Positions 8,746 through 18,504 of a stretch of 64,000 nucleotides of DNA are shown here, piece after piece. How positions within the stretch are numbered: the stretch's first letter is position 1; the number at the start of each line of letters is the position of its first letter. Made by a program: the position numbers and the translations under genes. Under the pieces are notes generated by a model. It ran no database searches. It was given only the letters and a program-made list of their open reading frames with translations, and was not told the DNA's origin. Location of the stretch: the NCBI RefSeq assembly GCF_027925025.1, contig NZ_AP027058.1, forward strand, positions 868,001-932,000, in the 5' to 3' direction. This DNA comes from Limnohabitans sp. MORI2 (GTDB taxonomy: Bacteria; Pseudomonadota; Gammaproteobacteria; Burkholderiales; Burkholderiaceae_C).

Positions 8746-9360
8746 TCAGTCGTGCAACACATGCCAGCTGTGCCACTGGCCGGTGGGTGATGTGACGCTG
8801 GTTCGTGCCCAAACGGCCTGTAACACCGTGGTGCTGCTGGGCATGACGCCGTTGGCCAGCACGGTGATTCGGTAAATGAAGTTGTCTTGGCTGCTGTTGG
8901 CTTGCGGAAAAATTTCGACCCAATACCAAGCTGTGTTGTCGCCATACGGTGTTTGAGTGGCAGGGATGGCTAGCGCAGTGGCAGTCTGTGTTTTCCAATA
9001 ACTGGCTTTGGCAGCACTAGGCTGGAGTGCGTTGGGTGCACAGATGCCGGCGTTGCATGTATTTGGCAAAAGACGCTGACGCAAGGTGTTGTACTCGGTC
9101 ATGGATGAAGGGAAGAACGCATGGGTTTGCGTGAGGTCACCTGCGATGTGACGCATGTTGTTGTTGGATGCGCCAATAATGTCCGCCACAGCCAAAGGCA
9201 GCGCAGCATGTGCCTTGTGCAGGGTGCGCAGTTGGTCTGTTTCGGCGTTGAGCAGTTGTTCATTGACCCACAAGTGCCGCAGGGCCAGTAACGCTGCGAG
9301 GCTGGCCAGTGCCAGCATCACCATCAGAGTGGGCAAGGCAAAGCCGCGTGATCTTTTCAC
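8746..9360 (-). CDS. pilX: PilX-like minor pilin / pilus assembly protein
   Basis: 204 residues from a GTG at 9360 that overlaps the pilW stop (GTGA), the only start that places the leader correctly: VKRSRG then FALPTLMVMLALASLAALLAL. The leader is of the PilX sub-type, in which the +5 Glu is not conserved. The body contains ADIIGASNNN, a Cys pair (NTCNAGIC) and a WYWVEIF stretch that fit PilX-family proteins from Burkholderiales. PilX helps prime the pilus tip. It ends 5 bases before pilE. Confidence 0.82.
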   Translation of the reverse strand: MKRSRGFALPTLMVMLALASLAALLALRHLWVNEQLLNAETDQLRTLHKAHAALPLAVADIIGASNNNMRHIAGDLTQTHAFFPSSMTEYNTLRQRLLPNTCNAGICAPNALQPSAAKASYWKTQTATALAIPATQTPYGDNTAWYWVEIFPQANSSQDNFIYRITVLANGVMPSSTTVLQAVWARTSVTSPTGQWHSWHVLHD

Positions 9361-10121
9361 GGCATGACTCCATCGCGGTTGCGCAAAGCGATGACGCGCT
9401 TGAATGTGCGGCGCACGCGCCCATCCGATGGCAAGGCTTCGCCTTGACAACCGGTGTAACTCGGGTTGGGCTTTGTGCTGTGGACGGTTTGGATGCTTGC
9501 CACGCGCAAGCACACCTCGATGGCCATTACCTTAGCCATATCGTTCACTTGGTTGGCGGTTTTCCACTGAATCGTTTGCGTGCTGGGGTTGGCCTCGGCA
9601 TAGCGCAGCTGAAAATCTTCCACGCCCTCGGCCAAGGCTTGGTAGGTGCTGCCAATGAGGTTGAGGTCTTTGCAGCTCAGTTCTTTGTTGGTGTTGAGTT
9701 TGTAGTCATTGCGCACACTGGTGTGGGTGCTTGCGGTGTTGCCTTGGCAGTCGATGGCATCAAGCGCATGCCAATGACCCAATGTGAGGCTTTCAACGTA
9801 TTTAGTCCCATTGATGCCTGACAGCGCTGCTTGGCCCACGTCTTCGCTGGCAGAGAGTTCAGCGGTCAATTGCGCGTTGCTGTTGTTCGCGATCAGGTAA
9901 GCCGCGCCACTCATGTGTGCGTGTTCGCGGATGTTGCGCAATGCCACGCGTGCATTGGCGTGTACGGCATCTGCCGCTGCCATGGCGCTCCAAGTTTGTT
10001 TGCTTGTGCCGTAAGCTGCTGTCGCAGCCGCGATGACCCATAAACCCAGTGTCATGCCTATGAGCAGCTCGGGCAAGGTGTAGCCGTGCTGCATGTGCAG
10101 ATGTGCTTGGTGCGTGTTCAT
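9357..10121 (-). CDS. pilW: PilW-like minor pilin
   Basis: 254 residues from the ATG at 10121, which overlaps the pilV stop (ATGA). The leader reads MNTHQAHLHMQHG, then YTLPELLIGMTLGLWVIAAATAAYG, with the conserved Glu at +5; a second Met ten residues in could also start the protein. The rest resembles the PilW family (ALRNIREHAHMSGAAYLI, and VEDFQLRYAE towards the C-terminus). It is a component of the minor-pilin priming complex at the pilus tip. Confidence 0.87.
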   Translation of the reverse strand: MNTHQAHLHMQHGYTLPELLIGMTLGLWVIAAATAAYGTSKQTWSAMAAADAVHANARVALRNIREHAHMSGAAYLIANNSNAQLTAELSASEDVGQAALSGINGTKYVESLTLGHWHALDAIDCQGNTASTHTSVRNDYKLNTNKELSCKDLNLIGSTYQALAEGVEDFQLRYAEANPSTQTIQWKTANQVNDMAKVMAIEVCLRVASIQTVHSTKPNPSYTGCQGEALPSDGRVRRTFKRVIALRNRDGVMP

Positions 10122-10618
10122 CGTGTCGGCATGAAGAACAAACGCCAGCAACTCATTTGCGCAGGGCAAGGGGGTGAGCCCAATGCAGCATCGGTGCGGT
10201 AAGTTTCGTTGGCATCGCGCCATGCCATCACAACGCCCCACCAATCGGGTGGGGTGTGCAACGCAAATACGCTTGCATCGCCTTCGGGCAGTTGGCTGCT
10301 GAGCGACTGCTGGAGTTGCTGCAGGTCCCATGCGGCGAGGTCTTGGCGCGTACAGGCCAAGGCTGCGCAGTCGGGTGCGGTGGTGGTGGCGTTACCCCAT
10401 GTTTTGGCATACAGGTTGCGCTGCTGCGCGTTGAGGGTCATACGTTCGGCCAAGTCGTCTGCGAGGCCCATGGCGATGGTGCGCATCAGCTGATGGCGTT
10501 GTTGTATCAACGCTTGCTGGTGCATCCATAACAGACCCAGTACACCGAAGGTCAAGATCATCAGTGCGATCAAGGCTTCGAACAGGGCAATGCCAGCTTG
10601 TGTTTTCAGTTGCTGCAT
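10118..10618 (-). CDS. pilV: PilV-like minor pilin
   Basis: 166 residues from the ATG at 10618. The leader MQQLKTQAG is followed by IALFEALIALMILTFGVLGLLWM, typical of PilV/GspI-type minor pilins (Glu at +5). It overlaps fimT by 13 bases and pilW by 4, so the run is probably one transcript with coupled translation. The body is short and variable, with two cysteine-containing loops (APDCAALAC and PPCPAQMSC). Confidence 0.85.
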   Translation of the reverse strand: MQQLKTQAGIALFEALIALMILTFGVLGLLWMHQQALIQQRHQLMRTIAMGLADDLAERMTLNAQQRNLYAKTWGNATTTAPDCAALACTRQDLAAWDLQQLQQSLSSQLPEGDASVFALHTPPDWWGVVMAWRDANETYRTDAALGSPPCPAQMSCWRLFFMPTR

Positions 10619-11130
10619 GTGTCTCCCGTTTGCCAACGCAAGCGGCCAGCACTGCTGAGGCACAACACATTCGACACATTGAACGCAGCTTGTCGAGACT
10701 TGATCACCCATCGGTCACCCACTGTGCCTAAATCGCCGCGTGCGCTGATGTCGAGCGGATCGTTTTTAGCGAAGGTGATTTGCAAGGGTGTGAGTTGTTG
10801 CGTGCTTTGCAGCACCGCTTGATCAGCTTTCACCACCAGCTGCCAACCACAGCTCCAATCGGCACCTGCGGATGTTGTCCATGTGCAATCTCGAAGGCGT
10901 GTCAATTGCAAAGCCTCACCTCGCTGCAATGCGCGTACGCGAGCGGTTTGTAAATCGTTCATCAGTTGATCACGCGTGGCTTCAACGTGGCTGCGCTCTT
11001 GCAGGCGTTGCCAGCCAGGAATGGCAAACGATGCCATAACGCCGAGTGCGCCCAAACACACCAGCATTTCAACGAGTGTGAAACCCCTTATGGGTGATGG
11101 CGAAGACGTAAAAAAACCTAGCGATTGCAT
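10606..11130 (-). CDS. fimT: FimT/GspH-like minor pilin
   Basis: 174 residues. The leader MQSLGFFTSSPSPIRG precedes FTLVEMLVCLGALGVMASFAIPGW, with Glu at +5, and the next part (HVEATRDQLMNDLQTARVRALQRGE) is the helix that defines the FimT/GspH group. The C-terminal region holds CSWQ-like and NVLCLSSAGRLRW beta-strand motifs. It is the first gene of the minor pilin cluster, 53 bases after nrdR. Confidence 0.87.
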   Translation of the reverse strand: MQSLGFFTSSPSPIRGFTLVEMLVCLGALGVMASFAIPGWQRLQERSHVEATRDQLMNDLQTARVRALQRGEALQLTRLRDCTWTTSAGADWSCGWQLVVKADQAVLQSTQQLTPLQITFAKNDPLDISARGDLGTVGDRWVIKSRQAAFNVSNVLCLSSAGRLRWQTGDTCSN

Positions 11131-11183
11131 GGCGCAAATGCTAGGTTTTGAATGGGCATCAGCGCATGGCTGAGACTCGAAAA

Positions 11184-11633
11184 CTACTTGCGAACTTCGT
11201 CCACCAAGCTCTTGAAATCATCGATGTCTTCAAAGCTGCGGTACACACTGGCAAAGCGGATGTAGGCGACTTTGTCGAGTTTTTTGAGTTCACGCATGAC
11301 GAGCTCGCCAATCCGGGTCGAGGGCACTTCACGTTGGCCGAGGGACATGAGTTTTTCTTCGATGCGCTCGATGGCGTTGTCGACCTGCTCGGTGCTGACG
11401 GGGCGTTTGCGCAGCGCAAGGCCCATGGATTCGAGAAGCTTTTCGCGTTTGTATTCGATGCGGCGACCGTCTTTTTTGACGATGTTGGGGAAGCTGACGT
11501 CGGGGCGTTCGTAGGTGGTGTAGCGTTTTTCGCAGGCGCCGCATTGGCGACGGCGACGTACGGAGTCACCGTCTTCAGACATGCGGGTTTCGACGACTTG
11601 GGTTTCTAGGTGGCCGCAGAAGGGACATTTCAT
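11184..11633 (-). CDS. nrdR: NrdR, transcriptional repressor of ribonucleotide reductase genes
   Basis: 149 residues. The N-terminal zinc ribbon ([17 protein letters not shown], then [17 protein letters not shown]) binds NrdR boxes, and the ATP-cone domain follows from about residue 49 ([27 protein letters not shown]). It senses ATP/dATP and represses nrd operons. In many betaproteobacteria it lies next to glyA, as here, but a terminator and a cluster of hairpins separate the two genes in this genome. Confidence 0.96.
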   Translation of the reverse strand: MKCPFCGHLETQVVETRMSEDGDSVRRRRQCGACEKRYTTYERPDVSFPNIVKKDGRRIEYKREKLLESMGLALRKRPVSTEQVDNAIERIEEKLMSLGQREVPSTRIGELVMRELKKLDKVAYIRFASVYRSFEDIDDFKSLVDEVRK

Positions 11634-11699
11634 TTTTACTGCTCTCTTTTGCTTGTTGGTTTACGGTGCTTTTGCGGGCTTTGTTTTTTGCTGGGCTCG

Positions 11700-11776
11700 C
11701 TGAGGGTATTTGGTATTGGCCGCTGCCTCATGCTGGAGTACCAGAAATCGTGGCGGCCAATACCAAACACCCTCAG
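11700..11776. repeat. Hairpin repeat copy 1 (24-bp arms, conserved loop)
   Basis: The left arm at 11700-11723 and right arm at 11753-11776 are inverted repeats with one mismatch in 24 positions. The 29-base loop contains TCATGCTG, three extra bases, then TACCAGAAATC. The same loop sequence occurs in copy 2 (11873-11945) on the opposite strand, although the arms of the two copies differ in sequence. Function unknown. Confidence 0.85.
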
Positions 11777-11806
11777 TCTGCGAACTGCTTTGCTTCGCTC
11801 GCATGT

Positions 11807-11853
11807 TTCACTCGTACCAGTTGTTCCGGCAAAGTTGCCGCGCAACGAGTGAA
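11807..11853. repeat. Nested hairpin between the two loop-sharing repeats
   Basis: Outer arms CACTCGT (11809-11815) and ACGAGTG (11845-11851) enclose GTTG/CAAC and an inner perfect stem CGGCAA-AG-TTGCCG. It lies midway between repeat copies 1 and 2 and also contains the bases GTACCAG next to its left arm, as their loops do. There is no T-run after it, so it is not an obvious terminator. Confidence 0.65.
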
Positions 11854-11872
11854 CCATTTCGAAGCTCAAACG

Positions 11873-11945
11873 GCGCGGGTGATGGGTACGGCGGGTGATG
11901 ATTTCTGGTACAGCATGAAGAACCCGCCGTACCCGTCACCCGTGC
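11873..11945. repeat. Hairpin repeat copy 2 (24-bp arms, same loop, inverted)
   Basis: The left arm at 11873-11896 and right arm at 11922-11945 pair with two mismatches in 24. The 25-base loop read on the minus strand gives TCATGCTG directly followed by TACCAGAAATC, matching copy 1 apart from a 3-base insertion there. Arms keep the spacing of GGGT and GGTA blocks seen in copy 1, but other positions differ in a base-paired way. A 12-bp palindrome (CTCTCCGGAGAG) follows just after it. Confidence 0.85.
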
Positions 11946-12006
11946 CCTCTCCGGAGAGAACCCTTCACGAACGCAACAAACAACAGAACAAAATACCGAA
12001 GACAAA

Positions 12007-12034
12007 CAAAAACCCCGCCACAAAGGACGGGGTC
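12007..12034 (-). terminator. Intrinsic terminator after glyA
   Basis: On the minus strand, 10 bases after the glyA stop, ACCCCG and CGGGGT pair around a short loop and are followed by a run of five T. It should stop most glyA transcription before the hairpin cluster and nrdR. Confidence 0.8.
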
Positions 12035-12043
12035 AAACTGAAG

Positions 12044-13288
<1,245 letters not shown>

Positions 13289-13349
13289 GGTGGCAGTCCT
13301 AGAAAGGAAGATGGTCCCTGCTGGCAAAGGGGTTTGACAAGAAACAGGG

Positions 13350-13475
13350 CTGCCCAGGCGAACGGCTAATCACCCCCAAAGTCAGGGGCGGTGCGCTTCC
13401 CAGTGGTCATACATCCACGTCAGCGGTATCAGGCAAGCCTGATACGCCTATCGCCAGTCGCGCACGGGGTAGAGT
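13350..13475 (-). promoter_or_regulatory. ZTP (pfl) riboswitch upstream of glyA
   Basis: Read on the minus strand, the leader has the conserved blocks of the pfl motif in order: GCGACTGGCGATAGG (about 13466-13447), a perfect 9-bp hairpin with a TT loop (GTATCAGGC/GCCTGATAC), ACCACTGGGAAGCG, a G/C-rich linker, and the 3' pseudoknot block CCGTTCGCCTGGGCA ending at about 13350. It ends about 60 bases before the glyA ATG. The pfl RNA binds ZTP/AICAR-5'-triphosphate and turns on one-carbon and purine genes when 10-formyl-THF is low; glyA is a usual target. Confidence 0.88.
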
Positions 13476-13522
13476 TTACCGCGCTTGCCGGAGGTGCCCA
13501 CAGGCCCTCTTTTAGCCTTTGG

Positions 13523-14359
13523 TTACTCGTCGTCGTCTTTGCCAAAAGGCGTCAAGCGTTGGGCTTTTTCCCACAGGCTCTCCAAACGGGCCGTGGCGGC
13601 TTCGGCTGCCGTTGAGGGTGGAGCTGTGATGGGCACTTTTACACCCTTGGCTACTTGCTGCAAGCGGGCATGTTCAGCCATGACTTTGCCGGCGTAGCCT
13701 TGGTCGTCTTTCAGATTGCCCGCGCCCACATAGAGCTTGAGGCCGCCTTCTAGGCTGCCTGCGCGGGTGATGCACTCTTTGAGCACATTCACGCCCACGC
13801 GCACGTTGGCCACGGGGTCAAAGGCTGCCAGTGCACCGCCAAAGCCTTGGTATTTCTGCTCGTGAACCTTAGTCATGACTTGCATCAAGCCTTGGGCGCC
13901 AACATTGCTTTGAGCGAAGGGGTTGAAGCCCGACTCCACGGCCATGACGGCCAAGATGAGGGTGGGTTCAATTTGGTTGTCAGGGCCCACGTCATAAGCC
14001 TCAGACACCAGCGCGCTCAACGGTTCGGGCGCCACGCGGTATTTTTTGCTCAGCCAGTAGGCCAAGTTCGCTTGTTGTTTGGGCAGGTCGCGTGGGTCGG
14101 TGGCGGTGGCTCGGTCCACGGCGTCGGCATCGGTGGCGATGCCCAGCTCGTCGTATTGGCGCTCTTGAAGCCAGCTGATGACCTTGGCTTCGGTCACCAC
14201 ACGCAGATCGGGGCGCACGGTGAGCGCCACAACAAAAAAGAAGATCGAGAGGCCCACCACGGCCAAGCCGTTGTGAGAAATAGCAAAAAACCCCTGCGCC
14301 ACGTCACCTGCAAAGGTACGTAGACCTAGCTGTAAACGGGCGATGAAAGGAATAGACAT
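13523..14359 (-). CDS. Membrane-anchored lytic transglycosylase (SLT domain)
   Basis: 278 residues. One membrane helix at about 32-48 (VVGLSIFFFVVALTV) anchors the protein, and the SLT domain runs from about residue 130 to 225: the catalytic Glu is in ILAVMAVESGFNPFAQS, followed by GAQGLMQVM and the YVGAGNLKDDQGYAGKVM region. Such enzymes cut peptidoglycan between MurNAc and GlcNAc, in the periplasm. It is divergent from the DUF349 gene. The C-terminal tail ends in acidic residues (KDDDE). Confidence 0.85.
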   Translation of the reverse strand: MSIPFIARLQLGLRTFAGDVAQGFFAISHNGLAVVGLSIFFFVVALTVRPDLRVVTEAKVISWLQERQYDELGIATDADAVDRATATDPRDLPKQQANLAYWLSKKYRVAPEPLSALVSEAYDVGPDNQIEPTLILAVMAVESGFNPFAQSNVGAQGLMQVMTKVHEQKYQGFGGALAAFDPVANVRVGVNVLKECITRAGSLEGGLKLYVGAGNLKDDQGYAGKVMAEHARLQQVAKGVKVPITAPPSTAAEAATARLESLWEKAQRLTPFGKDDDE

Positions 14360-14436
14360 AAATTAATTAAATAAGAAGTAGCCCAAATTTTAAAGCCTCG
14401 GCGACAATCACCCCCAATTTAATGTGAGCCTTACTT

Positions 14437-17043
14437 GTGACTGATTCTTTGACCCCCTCCCTCGACCTCGCCGCCCTAGACCAATTAACGGGTGGTGCTT
14501 TCAGTGTTTCCAGTGCAGCAGACCGCACGGCGCGCTTGCGCGATTGGCTGGCTGGGCAACCTAGCTTGGAACAATTGCAAGCCGTTTTTGACGAAATGAG
14601 TCACCGCGACAAAGGCGCTGCCAAAGTGTTGCGCGAAAAGCTGGACGAACTGCGTCGCAGCAAAGATCAAGACGCCCTCATCGTGGCGTGGGCCGCCAAG
14701 GGCGAAGCTCTGCGTGACGCACCCCACATCAATTTGGCTGACGCTTTGGGTTGGCAGCGTGATGCGGCTAAAGCTGGTGCGCCCTTGTCTCGCGAGCCTT
14801 TGGCGGGTTTAAAAACGGCCTTGGCTGAGCGCGTGAAAGCCATTGAAGATTTGCAGCATCAAACTCAGGTGCAACGTGAAGCTGCCGTGTTGTTGGCGCA
14901 GCGCATTGAAGTGCTCTCTACCAAGCCTTGGCAAGACGCCTTGGCCCAACGTGAAGCCTTGCAAGCTGACCTTGACCGTTGGGTGGCCCAAGCCCAAACT
15001 TTGTCGACAGATACCCAGTGGTCGAGCGTGGATGCGAAGTTCGCGTCGGCCTTGCAAACCAGCACGCAACAGGTGCAAGCCGTGTGGACCGCATTCGGTG
15101 AAGCTTTGAAGTTGACTGAAGTCGCAGCGGCCGATCCAGCAGCGCCTCTGCCCGCGGTGCCCGCATGGTCTGACCAAATTCGTGTGGCCCGTGGCGAAGT
15201 ATTGCCTCAAGCTGAAGCTCTCGTGAAAGCTGTCAAGCCTGTGGCAGTGGATGCCACACGCACTGTGAAGCCTACGGCTGACAAAGCGGTGGTTGACCAA
15301 AAGCGTTTGGAGTTGGCCATGCAAGCCGAAGCCATGTTTAAGCCAGCGCCTGTGGCTAAGCCTGTTGCAGAAGCGGCTTCAACATCGCCAACACCTGAAA
15401 CTGCAGATCAAGCGACTGACGCTGAAAAACCAGTCGCTAAAACTGAGGATGTGGCACGCGTTCCTGCGATGGGCGGTCGCAAGATGCAAGAAACCTTGCG
15501 TGCCTTGCGAGAGCAATGGAAAAAAATTGACAAAGAAGCTGCGCCCAATCCCGCTTTGTGGAAGCGCTTTGACACTGCGTGCAATCGCGCCCACGACGTG
15601 GTGGATGCCTGGCTCAAAGAAGCTCGCGCACAAACTGCGGCACATAAAGCGCAGCGCTTGGCTTTGATTGAGGAAGTGAAAGCCTGGACGGCAACGCATG
15701 GCAATGGCCCCGATTGGAAAGGTGTGGCACGTCAGTTGCACCAGTTCGCTCAGCGTTGGCGTGAGAGCGGGCACTTGAGCGAAAAAATGTTTGCCGAATT
15801 GCAGCCTGTTTGGAAAGCTGCCATTCATGCGGCACATGAACCGCTAGAAGCTGCGCAAAAAGCCAGCTTGGCACGCCGTCATGCCTTGATTGCTGAGGCG
15901 CAGGCTTTGGGTGCTGCGCCCACTTTGCGCGTGGATGCGGTGAAAGCCTTGCAGCAACGTTGGCAAGAAGAAGCGCACACCGTGGTGCTTGATCGCAAGC
16001 TTGAGCAAAAACTGTGGGACGCGTTCCGCCAGCCGATTGATGAAGCCTTTGCACGCAAGTCGTCTGTGCGCGAACAATCGCAAGCTGCATTGACGCCGCA
16101 CGACAAGGCCGTGCTGGAAGCCGCGAAAGCCTTGGATTCGGCCACCGCCAAAGGCGATGCCGCTGCCATTCGGGCGGCGATGCAAGCGTTGGAACAAATT
16201 GCACGTGGTGAAGTGGTGGTTGTTGTACCCGCTGCTGCAGAGCCGGTGGCTACATCTGCACAAGAAGCCTCTGTAACTTCACAAGCGGCTGACACAGTGC
16301 CAGAGGCTTTGGCAGAGGCTGCGCCCACAGATGCTGAGGCTTCAGATGCCGAAGTGGCAGCACAGCCAGTGGTAGAAGCTGCGCCTGTTAAACCCAAAGC
16401 TGCACCACGCCCCGTCGTGGCTGTGCGCGGTGATGACCGACCCGGCCAAAAACGCAGCGAAGCCGCACCTGCAGGTCGCGGTCGCGATGGCAAGCCCAGC
16501 GGAAAGTTCGGTGACAAGCCAGGTTTTGGACGCGAGGGCAAACCAGGTCGTGACGCAGGCCGCGAAGGCTTTGCGCCGCGTGGTCCACGTTTGGGCGATG
16601 CCGCTTTCCGTGCGCAACGCCATGCTTTGGAATCCGCCCAGGATGCTTTGCGTCGTTTGGCTTCACAAGCGCACGGCGAAGTGCTGACTCAGTTGATGCA
16701 GGCTTGGGCAAAGCGCGATGCAGCTCAAGTGCCAGCCGCGCAAGCGATTGGTAGCAAGCTCAGCCCAGCCCAGCGCACACAGTGGACGCAAGCGGTGTCT
16801 GCAGAACCTAAAGGCGATGTGGTCACGCCTTTGTTGCGTTTAGAGGTGGCGGCTGATTTGCCAACGCCTGCCGCACATTTGGATGCACGCCGTGCCTTGC
16901 AGTTGCAAATGCTGACGCGACGCAATGACCCATCGCCTCAAATGACGTGGGCTGCCGATGCGGCTCAAGTGTTGGGTGGTGCGTACGACGAAGGCGCTGC
17001 GCGTCGTTTGCAAGCTGCGCTCAAGGTGTTACTCAAACGCTAA
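14437..17043 (+). CDS. Large DUF349-domain protein
   Basis: 868 residues from a GTG start, the only one near the conserved beginning. DUF349-type helical repeats (KMQETLRALREQWKKIDKEA followed by LWKRFDTACNRAHD, then ARQLHQFAQRWRESG and VKALQQRWQEEAHTV, LWDAFRQPIDEAF) fill about residues 350-560. An Ala/Glu/Val-rich linker and a Gly/Arg-rich, very basic segment (about 660-715: GRGRDGKPSGKFGDK) lead to a C-terminal helical domain. Function is not established for the family; the basic RGG-like segment suggests nucleic-acid contact, which is only inference. It ends against the convergent lpxH gene. Confidence 0.8.
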   Translation: MTDSLTPSLDLAALDQLTGGAFSVSSAADRTARLRDWLAGQPSLEQLQAVFDEMSHRDKGAAKVLREKLDELRRSKDQDALIVAWAAKGEALRDAPHINLADALGWQRDAAKAGAPLSREPLAGLKTALAERVKAIEDLQHQTQVQREAAVLLAQRIEVLSTKPWQDALAQREALQADLDRWVAQAQTLSTDTQWSSVDAKFASALQTSTQQVQAVWTAFGEALKLTEVAAADPAAPLPAVPAWSDQIRVARGEVLPQAEALVKAVKPVAVDATRTVKPTADKAVVDQKRLELAMQAEAMFKPAPVAKPVAEAASTSPTPETADQATDAEKPVAKTEDVARVPAMGGRKMQETLRALREQWKKIDKEAAPNPALWKRFDTACNRAHDVVDAWLKEARAQTAAHKAQRLALIEEVKAWTATHGNGPDWKGVARQLHQFAQRWRESGHLSEKMFAELQPVWKAAIHAAHEPLEAAQKASLARRHALIAEAQALGAAPTLRVDAVKALQQRWQEEAHTVVLDRKLEQKLWDAFRQPIDEAFARKSSVREQSQAALTPHDKAVLEAAKALDSATAKGDAAAIRAAMQALEQIARGEVVVVVPAAAEPVATSAQEASVTSQAADTVPEALAEAAPTDAEASDAEVAAQPVVEAAPVKPKAAPRPVVAVRGDDRPGQKRSEAAPAGRGRDGKPSGKFGDKPGFGREGKPGRDAGREGFAPRGPRLGDAAFRAQRHALESAQDALRRLASQAHGEVLTQLMQAWAKRDAAQVPAAQAIGSKLSPAQRTQWTQAVSAEPKGDVVTPLLRLEVAADLPTPAAHLDARRALQLQMLTRRNDPSPQMTWAADAAQVLGGAYDEGAARRLQAALKVLLKR

Positions 17044-17062
17044 CTCAAGCGCCTAGACAACC

Positions 17063-17905
17063 CTAAGCCATATTGAGTGGCAATCGACAAAGCCCCCTTG
17101 TGGGGCTTTGTGCTTTTTGGCGTATCCAACTGACCACTTCAAGGCGTGGCGGTTGGCTGTTTGCATGCCAGTCGCTCAATACCCAACGGCTTAAACCATC
17201 ACCGAGGTCGTGCACTGCAGGCTTGTGGGTGTGGCCGTGCAACAGCACTTGGGCATCAGCCGCCTTGAGCCACGCGATAGCGGCTTGGCTGTCTACATCG
17301 GCATAGCCGTTGAAGTCCGATTGAGTGGCGTGACTGCGTTTGAGGGCTTCGCTTTGGTTTCGTACGTCTCGAGCGTAGGTCTGGCGTTGAACCAAAGGTT
17401 TGGCTAAAAAGGCGGCTTGCCATTCAGGTTGCCGCACTTGGTTGCGAAATGCCAAGTAGTCGTGGTCGTCTAAGCACAGGGCATCGCCGTGGCTGAGTAA
17501 CAGGCGTGTCGGTGAGGCGTTGCCAATGCTGCCAAGGTCGAGCACCGTGGGATCGCTCAAGCCGTGCATCCCTGTTTTCCGAAGCAGTGTAGTGCCCACC
17601 AAAAAATCACGGTTGCCGCACATGAAGTACACGGGCAGACGCTGTGTTGTGGCTTTGAGCACGTCTAGGCACTGTAAGGCGAAGGAGTCTTGGTTATCGT
17701 CGCCCACCCATACTTCAAACAAGTCACCCAAGATGAAAATTGCATCGGCAGGCGTGCGTGCCATGTGTCGCACCCATGCTTCAAACGTGTCCGGCTCGCT
17801 GGCATCCAAGTGCAAGTCCGAAATGAAGTCCACACGCTGCCAATGCGCTTGCGCTTGTACGCAAGGCACAGGCGATTGGGGCAAAGGTGGTGTGGACATG
17901 TGCAT
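17063..17905 (-). CDS. lpxH: LpxH, UDP-2,3-diacylglucosamine diphosphatase
   Basis: 280 residues. The calcineurin-like metal sites are all visible: FISDLHLD (about residues 28-35), ILGDLFEVWVGDD, the MCGNRDFL loop, SHGDALCLDDHDY and HGHTHKPAVH. LpxH splits UDP-2,3-diacyl-GlcN to lipid X in lipid A synthesis, at the inner membrane face. The last 20 or so residues are encoded by the terminator hairpin of the convergent gene. The N-terminal 22 residues look unstructured; Met3 could also be the start. Confidence 0.92.
   Translation of the reverse strand: MHMSTPPLPQSPVPCVQAQAHWQRVDFISDLHLDASEPDTFEAWVRHMARTPADAIFILGDLFEVWVGDDNQDSFALQCLDVLKATTQRLPVYFMCGNRDFLVGTTLLRKTGMHGLSDPTVLDLGSIGNASPTRLLLSHGDALCLDDHDYLAFRNQVRQPEWQAAFLAKPLVQRQTYARDVRNQSEALKRSHATQSDFNGYADVDSQAAIAWLKAADAQVLLHGHTHKPAVHDLGDGLSRWVLSDWHANSQPPRLEVVSWIRQKAQSPTRGLCRLPLNMA
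17087..17118 (+). terminator. Intrinsic terminator of the DUF349 gene, inside lpxH coding sequence
   Basis: Perfect 10-bp stem ACAAAGCCCC / GGGGCTTTGT (17087-17096, 17102-17111) with a 5-base loop, then G-C-T5 on the plus strand. It lies 44 bases after the DUF349 stop but within the 3' coding end of lpxH. Confidence 0.82.
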
Positions 17906-17957
17906 GGTCCGAAGTCCGCTTGAAGGCGCGTGACTTCAGCAACGTGGAGATGCGCGC

Positions 17958-18464
17958 TTAGAGGGCGACAGCTTTTTCGATGACCACGTCTTCTTTGGGG
18001 ACATCGTCGTGAAAGCCCTTGCGACCTGTTTTGACAGCGGCGATTTTGTCGACCACATCATTGCCACTGACCACTTTGCCAAACACGGCATAGCCCCAGC
18101 CTTGCATGCTTGGTGCTTTGTGGTTCAAGAAGTCGTTGTTGGCGACGTTGATGAAGAACTGGGCTGTGGCTGAATGGGGATCAGACGTGCGTGCCATGGC
18201 CACGGTGTAGTGGTCGTTCTTCAAGCCGTTGTTGGCTTCGTTTTCAATGGGTTCGTCACATTCTTTTTGTGACATGCCCGGTTCGAAGCCGCCGCCTTGC
18301 ACCATGAAGCCTGGGATGACGCGGTGAAAAATGGTTTTGTCGTAGTGGCCTTTGTTCACGTAGTGCAAAAAGTTTTCAGTGCACTTGGGTGCTTTTTCAG
18401 CATCGAGTTCGAGGGTGATGACGCCGAGGTCCAAGATGTGCAGTTCGACTTGTGGGTTGCTCAT
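17958..18464 (-). CDS. ppiB: Cytoplasmic peptidyl-prolyl isomerase (cyclophilin, PpiB type)
   Basis: 168 residues with no signal peptide. The cyclophilin core is intact: [13 protein letters not shown] (catalytic Arg and Phe), then [37 protein letters not shown] and [12 protein letters not shown]. It speeds up proline isomerisation during folding. It is the last gene of a TPR-ppiA-ppiB run; the paralogue just upstream is exported, giving one isomerase for each compartment. Confidence 0.93.
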   Translation of the reverse strand: MSNPQVELHILDLGVITLELDAEKAPKCTENFLHYVNKGHYDKTIFHRVIPGFMVQGGGFEPGMSQKECDEPIENEANNGLKNDHYTVAMARTSDPHSATAQFFINVANNDFLNHKAPSMQGWGYAVFGKVVSGNDVVDKIAAVKTGRKGFHDDVPKEDVVIEKAVAL

Positions 18465-18504
18465 GGTGTGTTTTCCTTAGATGAAAGAGAAAGCCAAGAC
18501 TTGC

